Source: Bacillota bacterium (GTDB lineage: Bacteria; Bacillota; Clostridia; Lachnospirales; Lachnospiraceae). From it: a stretch of DNA of 13,853 nt. The notes under the pieces were generated by a model. It was not told the origin of the DNA. It was given only the letters and a program-made list of their open reading frames with translations, and searched no databases. The translations under genes were made by a program, and so were the position numbers. This document shows, in pieces, positions 1 to 6,289 of this stretch (positions are counted from its first letter, which is position 1; every line of letters begins with the position of its first letter). The DNA lies in the NCBI GenBank assembly GCA_023398855.1, contig JAEWRS010000414.1, positions 1 to 13,853 on the forward strand, read 5' to 3'.

Positions 1-41
1 GGACAGGACAGATGAATAAATGATGATGGAGGAGATAAAAC

Positions 42-1709
42 ATGTTGAATTATCAAAGATATAAAAAGGTACCGGTAGTCAGTAATCCGGAGAGACAATG
101 GCCGTGCAATGAGATTAAGAAAGCGCCTATCTGGTGTAGCGTTGATTTGAGAGATGGAAACCAGGCTCTTACAGAGCCAATGGTCGTGGAAGAGAAGATC
201 GAGATGTTTGATCTGCTTATAAGACTGGGTTTTAAAGAGATTGAGGTTGGTTTCCCGGCAGCTTCTCAGATTGAATTTGATTTCTTAAGGCAGCTTGTAG
301 AGCGAAAGCTGATACCTGATGATGTGGTCATTCAGGTTCTGGTCCAGTGCAGGGAGCATTTGATCAAAAGGACTTTTGAAGCCCTTCAGGGAGTTAAGAA
401 GTCAATTGTGCATATTTACAATTCTACTTCCACCCTGCAAAGGGATGTGGTTTTCAATAAGGGAAGAGACGAGATCAGGGAGATCGCGGTAAACGGCACG
501 GAATGGGTGAAGCAGTATATGCAGGGCTTTGACGGAGAAGTGACCCTTGAGTATTCTCCGGAAAGTTTTACGGGAACAGAGCTGGATTTTGCTCTGGACA
601 TTTGTACAGCCGTTCAGGAAACCTGGGGCGCATCACCGGATAAGAAGATCATCTTTAATCTTCCGTCAACAGTGGAGATGGCGACTCCCAATGTTTATGC
701 AGATCAGATAGAATGGATGAATACCCATTTTAAGAACCGGGACAGTATTATATTAAGTGTACACCCTCATAATGACCGGGGAACCGGCATTGCGGCCACG
801 GAGCTTGCCCTGCTGGCAGGAGCCGACCGGGTGGAAGGAACGCTGTTAGGTAATGGTGAGCGGACCGGAAATGTAGACATTTTAACGGTGGCATACAATA
901 TGTTTTCTCAGGGAATCAATCCGGAGCTTCACATTGAGAATATCCGTGAGATTGTTGATGTATATGAGCGCTGCACCAAGATGGAGGTGGAGCCAAGACA
1001 TCCATATGCAGGAAAGCTTGTTTTTACTGCTTTTTCCGGCTCCCATCAGGATGCCATCAACAAAGGCATGAAGGCTATGCGGGACAGGAAGAATTCCTAT
1101 TGGGAAGTTCCGTACCTGCCCATCGACCCATCAGATATTGGCAGGCAGTATGAACCTATTGTGCGGATTAACAGTCAGTCAGGCAAAGGCGGCGTGGCCT
1201 TTGTTATGGATACCTTCTACGGTTTCAAGCTGCCCAAGGGAATGCACAAGGAGTTTGCAGATGTGATCCAGGCCATTTCAGAACGGCAGGGTGAGGTTGC
1301 TCCTGAACAAATCCTTGATGAATTTAGAAACCACTATACCGAAAAGAAAGAGCCGATCCATTTCCGTAAATGCCAGATCACTGAAGCAGAGGACGATGTG
1401 GAATTCTCAACCCTTGCCAAAGTCCGGTACACGGATCACGGAGCAGAGAAGATCTTCGAAGGAGTAGGAAACGGACCCATCGACGCGGTACAGAAGGGGT
1501 TGGAAAAAGAACTTGGCATTGAAATCCGGGTTCTGGATTACTATGAGCATGCTCTTGCTTCCGGTTCCGGAGCGCAGGCAGCTTCCTATATCCATCTGTT
1601 GGACGTGAAGACAGGAAAAGCTACTTATGGTGTGGGAATCAGTTCCAATATCACAAGAGCATCTATCCGCGGTATTTTCAGCGCAGTCAACCGGTTATTT
1701 TATTCATAA
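42..1709 (+). CDS. leuA: 2-isopropylmalate synthase (LeuA), long form
   Basis: First committed enzyme of leucine synthesis: condenses acetyl-CoA with 2-oxoisovalerate in the cytoplasm. 555 residues, the usual length of the long LeuA form. Seen: the N-terminal HMGL-type TIM barrel (about 30-300) with SVDLRDGNQAL at 33-43 (metal-binding Asp38), HPHNDRG at 241-247 (metal-binding His241/His243) and GNGERTGN at 270-277; then a linker, and a C-terminal LeuA regulatory domain from about 425 with GSGAQAAS and the closing GVGISSNITRASIRG segment, where leucine feedback inhibition acts in the family. The start is set by GGAGGAG at 28-34, seven bases before the ATG. The upstream promoter or leader lies outside the window, so a T-box cannot be judged. 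It ends in its own terminator, convergent with the LacI gene, so it is not part of the sugar operon. Confidence 0.97.
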   Translation: MLNYQRYKKVPVVSNPERQWPCNEIKKAPIWCSVDLRDGNQALTEPMVVEEKIEMFDLLIRLGFKEIEVGFPAASQIEFDFLRQLVERKLIPDDVVIQVLVQCREHLIKRTFEALQGVKKSIVHIYNSTSTLQRDVVFNKGRDEIREIAVNGTEWVKQYMQGFDGEVTLEYSPESFTGTELDFALDICTAVQETWGASPDKKIIFNLPSTVEMATPNVYADQIEWMNTHFKNRDSIILSVHPHNDRGTGIAATELALLAGADRVEGTLLGNGERTGNVDILTVAYNMFSQGINPELHIENIREIVDVYERCTKMEVEPRHPYAGKLVFTAFSGSHQDAINKGMKAMRDRKNSYWEVPYLPIDPSDIGRQYEPIVRINSQSGKGGVAFVMDTFYGFKLPKGMHKEFADVIQAISERQGEVAPEQILDEFRNHYTEKKEPIHFRKCQITEAEDDVEFSTLAKVRYTDHGAEKIFEGVGNGPIDAVQKGLEKELGIEIRVLDYYEHALASGSGAQAASYIHLLDVKTGKATYGVGISSNITRASIRGIFSAVNRLFYS

Positions 1710-1719
1710 TAATAATGAG

Positions 1720-1754
1720 GGCCAGCCTTTTTTAAAGGCTGGCCTGTTTTTTTG
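1720..1754 (+). terminator. Intrinsic terminator of leuA
   Basis: An 11-bp perfect stem, GGCCAGCCTTT at 1720-1730 and AAAGGCTGGCC at 1734-1744, with a three-base TTT loop, followed by a T-rich run (1745-1754). It lies 10 bases after the leuA stop. On the minus strand the same hairpin is followed by CTCATTATTATT rather than a T run, so it should work well for leuA and poorly for the convergent LacI gene. Confidence 0.93.
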
Positions 1755-1771
1755 TTTGAGAAGGATACTTA

Positions 1772-2779
1772 TTAGATTTTTGCTGTAGATTCCCTGATCA
1801 CCAGCTCTGCATCCAGAATCAGGGATTTTGGAGAACTGGAAGGGTTTTCCACCATTTCAAGCAGCATTTCACAGGCAGTATATCCCAGCTGTAAACGGGG
1901 TTGGTTTACGGTTGTGATGGAAGGGCAGGTCATTGTGGAAAATTCTATGTTGTCAAAGCCAACTACCATAATATCCTTTGGCACATTGAGCTTGAAACGC
2001 TTTGCGGCTCTGATGACGGCGGCTGCAAAAATATCAGAGACCACAAAAAACGCATTGGGCCTTGGTTCGCTGTTTAACAGGCGGCAGATCGCTGCGTAGG
2101 CCATCTGGTAATTGATCTCAGGTAGCTGTATGATCCAGTTTTGCGGTACGGAAATTTCTGCTTTTTTTAATGCACTTAAATATCCTTCCTGCCGTTGGAC
2201 TGCGTATTTAAAGCTCAATGGTCCATTGATCAGGGCGATCTTATTACAGCCGCAGTTGTACAAATATCCGGTAGCAGCTTCTGCTGCAGAAAAGTCATCA
2301 ATACTGACATAAGGATATCCAGCGGCCTCTTCGTTGTATTCACAGCACTGTACTACAGGGGTGATGGCGCGAATCTGCTGCAGCTGTTCTTCTGATGCCC
2401 GGTTTAAAAGGATAGAGCCGGCGGCGTTGACCCTGTGCAGCAGATTACAAAATGTTCGTATGGAACCTCGGTCTAGAGGTGATTCATTGATGAGCAAGTG
2501 GCAGCCATGGGCCTTTGCCGAAACTCTTGCCCCTTTTATGACTTCCTGGTAGAACACATTTTCAATCCCTGGAATATTTAAGACAATCAGCGGCTGCTCT
2601 TCAATGGAAGAAGGACCAATGGATTCAAATGCATATCCAAGAGCAGCCATGGCGTTTTCCACTCTTTTGGCTGTATCAGCTTTTACCAGTTCCCTGTGGT
2701 TTAACACCCGGGAGACTGTTGCCGGTGATACTCCAGCCTGCCGGGCAATTTCTTCCAATGTAATTTTCTCTTGTTTCAT
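1772..2779 (-). CDS. LacI-family transcriptional repressor, likely local regulator of the sugar operon
   Basis: 335 residues, the normal LacI/GalR length. Seen: N-terminal helix-turn-helix at about 6-25 (ITLEEIARQAGVSPATVSRV), then a periplasmic-binding-protein-like sensor domain from about 63, with late VVGFDNIEFS and SITTVNQP segments typical of the family. The hinge after GY (residues 47-48) reads AFESIGPSSIEE and lacks the usual PNxxARxL helix that docks in the operator minor groove. It is divergent from the oxidoreductase-transporter operon, which is the standard arrangement for a local repressor; the effector is presumably the imported sugar or a product of it (inference). GGGAG lies eight bases before the ATG. 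A TTTACA-17-TATAAA promoter upstream is flanked by an inverted repeat, pointing to autoregulation. Confidence 0.93.
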   Translation of the reverse strand: MKQEKITLEEIARQAGVSPATVSRVLNHRELVKADTAKRVENAMAALGYAFESIGPSSIEEQPLIVLNIPGIENVFYQEVIKGARVSAKAHGCHLLINESPLDRGSIRTFCNLLHRVNAAGSILLNRASEEQLQQIRAITPVVQCCEYNEEAAGYPYVSIDDFSAAEAATGYLYNCGCNKIALINGPLSFKYAVQRQEGYLSALKKAEISVPQNWIIQLPEINYQMAYAAICRLLNSEPRPNAFFVVSDIFAAAVIRAAKRFKLNVPKDIMVVGFDNIEFSTMTCPSITTVNQPRLQLGYTACEMLLEMVENPSSSPKSLILDAELVIRESTAKI

Positions 2780-2799
2780 TTCTGTTCTCCCTCAGTACG

Positions 2800-2843
2800 T
2801 TGTTTACCTTGTTTATAACATGAGTAAATCCTTTTGTAAACAA
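2800..2843. promoter_or_regulatory. Inverted repeat TTGTTTAC-N28-GTAAACAA over the lacI-type promoter (candidate operator)
   Basis: TTGTTTAC at 2800-2807 and its exact reverse complement GTAAACAA at 2836-2843 lie with centres 36 bases apart. One arm covers the -35 and the other the predicted start site of the repressor gene. A related direct copy, TTGTTTAT, sits at 2809-2816. The position fits autorepression, but the spacing is wide for a single LacI-type dimer site; the two arms could be half-sites of separate operators or could bind another factor. Confidence 0.4.
2812..2840 (-). promoter_or_regulatory. Promoter of the LacI-family gene
   Basis: Reading the minus strand, TTTACA (2840-2835) and TATAAA (2817-2812) are separated by exactly 17 bases, a good sigma-A promoter. 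Transcription would start near 2805, giving a leader of about 25 bases with GGGAG before the ATG at 2779. The -35 overlaps one arm of an inverted repeat and the start site overlaps the other. Confidence 0.75.
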
Positions 2844-2848
2844 TAATA

Positions 2849-2864
2849 TTTCATAATCATGAAA
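2849..2864. promoter_or_regulatory. Palindrome TTTCATAATCATGAAA (candidate operator)
   Basis: Arms TTTCAT (2849-2854) and ATGAAA (2859-2864) are perfect around a four-base centre; the symmetry continues imperfectly outwards (AATA / TATT with one extra A on the right). The 16-base size is right for a LacI-family dimer operator, though the central CG usual in the family is absent. It lies upstream of the repressor's -35 and about 100 bases before the operon -35. Confidence 0.35.
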
Positions 2865-2904
2865 ATATTTCTGAAAAATATGAGCTGGATTGTGCAATAT
2901 GTTT

Positions 2905-2935
2905 ATGTTATTGCTATAAAATATAGATATAACAT
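2905..2935. repeat. ATGTTAT-N17-ATAACAT inverted repeat, part of a four-copy motif
   Basis: ATGTTAT at 2905-2911 and its exact reverse complement ATAACAT at 2929-2935. The same heptamer occurs twice more in the divergent region: ATAACAT at 2815-2821 over the repressor -10, and ATGTTAT at 3020-3026 in the operon leader. It may be a regulator half-site; the AT-rich background means chance is not excluded. Confidence 0.3.
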
Positions 2936-2963
2936 GGAAAAACTATTAATAACGCCCAAAAAC

Positions 2964-2992
2964 TTGAAGTATAGCTGCAAAAATGATAAAAT
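2964..2992 (+). promoter_or_regulatory. Promoter of the sugar operon
   Basis: TTGAAG (2964-2969) and TAAAAT (2987-2992) are separated by 17 bases, and TGA directly before the -10 gives an extended TGn element. Transcription would start near 2999 and leave a leader of about 60 bases. This is the best sigma-A match between the divergent genes; it faces the oxidoreductase gene. Confidence 0.72.
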
Positions 2993-3060
2993 CATGTTGA
3001 AATAATGAAAGAAATGAAAATGTTATGAAAACCAGTCATAAGAGGAAAAGAGAGGACGCT

Positions 3061-4110
3061 ATGAAGGTAGGAATCATTGGGTGTGGCAGGATCGCACAGA
3101 CAAGACACATTCCTGAATATGCAGATCATCCGGGAACCCAGATCATTGGTTATTATGATTTTAACCAGGAAAGGGCAAAGGAACTGGCTGCAATTTATGG
3201 GGGAAAGGTATATGACTCCGCGGATGCCCTGCTGGCTGACAGAGAAATTGAAGCAGTGAGCGTTTGCACGGCAAATCACACCCATGCTGAAATTACGATC
3301 AAAGCCCTCAGGTCGGGAAAACATGTGCTGTGTGAAAAGCCTATGGCAGTAAGCCTTGAGGAATGCAGAGCAATGGTAACCGCTGCCGCTGAGAACAACC
3401 GGAAGCTGATGATCGGACAGAACCAAAGGTTTGCCAGGGCACATGCCAGGGCAAAGGAGCTTCTTATGGAGGGATTAATTGGTGACGTCCTGACATTTAA
3501 GACTACATTTGGTCACGGAGGTCCGGAAACATGGAGCATAGACAGTGGCATCAGCAGCTGGTTTTTTGATATAAAAAAAGCGGCCATGGGAGCCATGGCT
3601 GATCTGGGAGTTCATAAGACAGATTTAATACAGTTTCTGCTTGGACAGAAGGTGGTGGCAGTAACAGCCCAGCTGGTTACACTGGATAAGAGGAATGAAG
3701 CTGGAGAGCTGATCGGAGTAGATGACAACGCTATCTGCATATATGAGATGGAGCAAGGCTCCATAGGAACCATGACCGCCAGCTGGACCTATTATGGCAA
3801 GGAAGATAATTCCACGGTTCTATATGGTACCAAAGGGATTATGAAGATCTATGATGATCCGGACCACTCTATTTCGGTTACTTTAAAAAATGGGGAACAG
3901 ATTTTTTATGATATCGATAAGATACAGACCAACGACAACCAGACCAAATCCGGAATCATTGATGCATTTGTGGATGCCCTGGAAGGGGAGAGGGAAGTGC
4001 CGGTCAGCGGGGCCGATGTTCTGAGTGCCATGGAAGCGGTGTTTGCCTGCCAGAAATCCAGCAGGGAGAAGCAAAGGATTGTGATAAGGGAAAAGGGAGA
4101 GATCGGATGA
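3061..4110 (+). CDS. Gfo/Idh/MocA-family NAD(P)-dependent sugar oxidoreductase
   Basis: 349 residues, normal for the family. Seen: N-terminal Rossmann fold MKVGIIGCGRIAQTRH with GxGxxA; the family CEKPMAV motif at 91-97, whose Lys93 is the usual catalytic lysine; GQNQRF at 119-124; and DLGVHKTD at 181-188, giving the Asp181/His185 pair of the active site. Family members oxidise or reduce a ring hydroxyl or keto group of sugars, inositols or glycosides with NAD(P). The start at 3061 is chosen because AGAGGA (3051-3056) precedes it and the Rossmann strand begins directly; an in-frame ATG at 3025 has no ribosome binding site and would add a basic 12-residue tail. It is the first gene of the operon and overlaps the next by four bases (ATGA), so the two enzymes are probably translationally coupled and act in one pathway. 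The exact substrate cannot be read from the sequence. Confidence 0.92.
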   Translation: MKVGIIGCGRIAQTRHIPEYADHPGTQIIGYYDFNQERAKELAAIYGGKVYDSADALLADREIEAVSVCTANHTHAEITIKALRSGKHVLCEKPMAVSLEECRAMVTAAAENNRKLMIGQNQRFARAHARAKELLMEGLIGDVLTFKTTFGHGGPETWSIDSGISSWFFDIKKAAMGAMADLGVHKTDLIQFLLGQKVVAVTAQLVTLDKRNEAGELIGVDDNAICIYEMEQGSIGTMTASWTYYGKEDNSTVLYGTKGIMKIYDDPDHSISVTLKNGEQIFYDIDKIQTNDNQTKSGIIDAFVDALEGEREVPVSGADVLSAMEAVFACQKSSREKQRIVIREKGEIG

Positions 4111-5021
4111 AACTGGGATTTGTCAGCGCAATTCTGGCTGAATGGAGCTTTGAAGAAATGATTGATACGGCTGCAGACATGGGGTTCCAATGTGTGGAGG
4201 TGGCCTGCTGGCCTCAGGGAAAGGCAGAGCGAAGGTATGCGGGAGTCAGCCACATTGATGTGGAAACTCTCACAGAGGAAAAGGCAGCATACATAGAAAA
4301 CTACTGTAAAAAACGGAAGGTAGAGATTTCAGCCCTTGCATTTTACCCCAATGCGATGGAAGGGAATGAGGAAAAGAGCCGGGAAAGTATTTCCCATCTT
4401 AAAAAGGTTATTGATGCCAGCGCTTTGCTGGGGGTGGGACTTGTGACCACCTTCATCGGCAGAGACCAGACAAAGACCGTTGAGGAAAACTTTGATCTGG
4501 TAAAAAAAGTATGGCCGCCGATCCTTGCCTATGCGGAGGAAAAAGGGGTAAAAATTGCCATTGAAAACTGCCCTATGTTATTTGGAATCGAGCAGTGGCC
4601 CGGAGGACAGAATCTGATGACAACGCCTGCAATCTGGGATAAAGTTTTTGAGATTCTGCCAAATGAAAATCTTGGGATTAATTATGACCCTTCTCATTTT
4701 GTCTGGCAGATGATGGATTACATCCAGCCTCTTTACCAGTTCAGGAAGAAAATTTTTCACGTTCATTATAAGGACATTAAGCTGTACGAGGATAAGCTGA
4801 AAAAGGTTGGCACCATGGCCTATCCCCTGGATTATATGTCGCCCAAGCTCCCTGGCCTTGGAGATGTGGACTGGGGAAAATATGTCAGCGCATTGACAGA
4901 TATCGGGTATGACGGATTTACCTGCATTGAAGTGGAAGACAGGGCGTTTGAAAGCTCAAGAGAAAAAATTCTGGACAGTTTAAAGCTGTCTAAGAAATAT
5001 ATGGACCAGTTTATTATTTAG
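4107..5021 (+). CDS. Sugar phosphate isomerase/epimerase, AP endonuclease family 2 TIM barrel
   Basis: 304 residues. The (beta/alpha)8 barrel pattern is visible, with the expected metal ligands at strand ends: Glu153 (IAIEN), Asp194 with His197 (NYDPSH), His220 (FHVHYKD) and Glu275 (CIEVE). Members (IolE, IolI, xylose-isomerase-like proteins) isomerise or epimerise sugars or keto-inositols using a divalent metal, or act as dehydratases. The gene overlaps the oxidoreductase stop by ATGA, with GGGAGA just upstream. Pairing of a Gfo/Idh/MocA enzyme with this barrel is common in catabolism of inositols and keto-sugars, but the product of this pair is not known. A cytoplasmic location follows from the lack of a signal peptide. 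Confidence 0.88.
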   Translation: MKLGFVSAILAEWSFEEMIDTAADMGFQCVEVACWPQGKAERRYAGVSHIDVETLTEEKAAYIENYCKKRKVEISALAFYPNAMEGNEEKSRESISHLKKVIDASALLGVGLVTTFIGRDQTKTVEENFDLVKKVWPPILAYAEEKGVKIAIENCPMLFGIEQWPGGQNLMTTPAIWDKVFEILPNENLGINYDPSHFVWQMMDYIQPLYQFRKKIFHVHYKDIKLYEDKLKKVGTMAYPLDYMSPKLPGLGDVDWGKYVSALTDIGYDGFTCIEVEDRAFESSREKILDSLKLSKKYMDQFII

Positions 5022-5078
5022 GTTAAGGCACTTAATTGCTTTAATAGAGAAGGAAATGTAAAAGGAGGAATCAGTAAT

Positions 5079-6212
5079 ATGAAAAAAGCGGCAGCAATTA
5101 TTTTGGCGGCATTGGTGGCGGTGGCTGGAACTGCATGTTCCCAGGTAAAGCCTGCAGACACCACAACAGCGGCAAAAGCAGAAGCAACGGCAGAGACAAC
5201 CTCTGCAGAAACAGCAAAAGAGACAGAGGCTCTTAAAGAAGGGGCACATATCTATGTCCTGACTGTTCCTGAGGATCACGGCTGGACCGGTTCAGTGGCT
5301 ACTTTTGCAAAAGAGAAGATTGAAGAGGTGAATGGAAAGGGCAGCTACACGGCTGAACTGATTACCTCTGCCAATGCGGCTGAACAGATCCGCAACATTG
5401 AGGATATCGTTTCCAAGGGAGAAAAGAATATTGCAATGGTCATCCAGCCTATTGATGATACGGTGCAGTCTGCTATTCAGGGTGTCATTGATGCGGGAAT
5501 CCCCTATGTGGCTTTTGACCGGATTATTGACGGTGTGGCAGCAAAGGCAGTATCCAATGTAAAAGGCGACAATTCCGGCATCGGAGCAGGTGCAGCAGCC
5601 TATTTTGTATCCCTGGGACTCACACCTGGAGAAGCCATCTATGTGTATGAAGGAGACACCTCTTCCGTTACTACCTTAAGAGACGAGGGCTTTACTAAAT
5701 ATTTGACAGGAGAACTGGGATTTGGCGGAGAAACCATTGCAGCAGATAAGAAATGGTCTCAGGATGACTTAAAATCCATTACATTTTCAGGAGCCATGAA
5801 CTGGAGCCGTTCAGACACAAAAACCTCTTTTGAATCTCTCATGGGAGACAGCAAGAACGCTAAGATCAAATGGTTCTATGCAGAGGATGATGAACTGGCA
5901 ATGGGGATTTTAGAGGCACTTTCCGGAGGCGGCATTGACGAAGGGACCAAGGAAGTCTTTCTTTCGGGAAAACCGGCCATTACCGGATGTGGAGGTCTTG
6001 ATGAACTGTATGAAGTACTTCGGGGGAAATCCTATCAGGATATTGCATCAAAATGCGGCGGTATCATGTCTGTTACCTATAGTCCGTCCATGATCCAGAC
6101 AGCCATTGAGGATATGGTAGATTATCTGGATGGAAAGAAAGTCACTCAGGATCACGTGATTGCCTGTGAAAATGTAACATCAGATAATGTAACTGAGTAC
6201 CCATCCTTTTAG
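5079..6212 (+). CDS. ABC sugar transporter substrate-binding lipoprotein
   Basis: 377 residues. The N-terminus is a secretion signal (MKK then a hydrophobic Ala/Val stretch) ending in AGTAC-S, so Cys20 is the likely lipidated residue; the -3 position is Gly rather than the usual Leu, a loose lipobox. A low-complexity Ala/Thr/Glu/Lys tether spans about 24-51. The rest is a two-lobed sugar-binding fold of the ribose/galactose/xylose type, with ITSANAAEQIRNIEDI, VIQPIDDT and IPYVAFDRII segments that build the ligand cleft. AGGAGG (5063-5068) precedes the ATG. It follows the isomerase by 57 bases and is followed by a stem-loop before the ATPase gene, which fits the usual need for more binding protein than transporter. 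The ligand is not identifiable; a pentose, hexose or polyol is plausible. Confidence 0.93.
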   Translation: MKKAAAIILAALVAVAGTACSQVKPADTTTAAKAEATAETTSAETAKETEALKEGAHIYVLTVPEDHGWTGSVATFAKEKIEEVNGKGSYTAELITSANAAEQIRNIEDIVSKGEKNIAMVIQPIDDTVQSAIQGVIDAGIPYVAFDRIIDGVAAKAVSNVKGDNSGIGAGAAAYFVSLGLTPGEAIYVYEGDTSSVTTLRDEGFTKYLTGELGFGGETIAADKKWSQDDLKSITFSGAMNWSRSDTKTSFESLMGDSKNAKIKWFYAEDDELAMGILEALSGGGIDEGTKEVFLSGKPAITGCGGLDELYEVLRGKSYQDIASKCGGIMSVTYSPSMIQTAIEDMVDYLDGKKVTQDHVIACENVTSDNVTEYPSF

Positions 6213-6235
6213 AGATAAAAGTCTGAGGGACAAGA

Positions 6236-6270
6236 GGGGCCGTTCGTCATTTATGGAACGGCCCCTTTTA
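6236..6270 (+). terminator. Intra-operon stem-loop / partial terminator
   Basis: A perfect 10-bp GC-rich stem, GGGGCCGTTC (6236-6245) and GAACGGCCCC (6256-6265), with a 10-base loop, followed by TTTTATC. It sits between the binding-protein gene and the ATPase gene. The short T run suggests partial termination or protection of the upstream mRNA 3' end rather than a full stop, because the next ribosome binding site (GGAGG, 6278-6282) follows with no visible new promoter. Confidence 0.8.
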
Positions 6271-6289
6271 TCAAACCGGAGGTTGATTT

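Noticed and set aside
1720..1744. leuA hairpin as a bidirectional terminator for the LacI gene
   Set aside because: On the minus strand the stem is not followed by a T run, so strong termination in that direction is not supported.
1914..2846. Several plus-strand frames opposite the LacI gene
   Set aside because: They are antisense shadows of a well-supported LacI-family coding sequence and show no domain or ribosome binding site.
2890..2920. TTGTGC with TATAAA as an alternative operon promoter
   Set aside because: The spacer is 19 bases; TTGAAG-17-TGATAAAAT downstream is a clearly better match.
3015..3030. CcpA catabolite site (cre-like) near TGAAAATGTTATGA
   Set aside because: The central CG is replaced by TG and the closing CA by GA; two key mismatches make it weak.
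3025..3060. Upstream in-frame ATG for the Gfo/Idh/MocA oxidoreductase
   Set aside because: No ribosome binding site precedes it and the added residues are basic and unlike the family; AGAGGA before 3061 and the Rossmann strand starting there favour the shorter protein.
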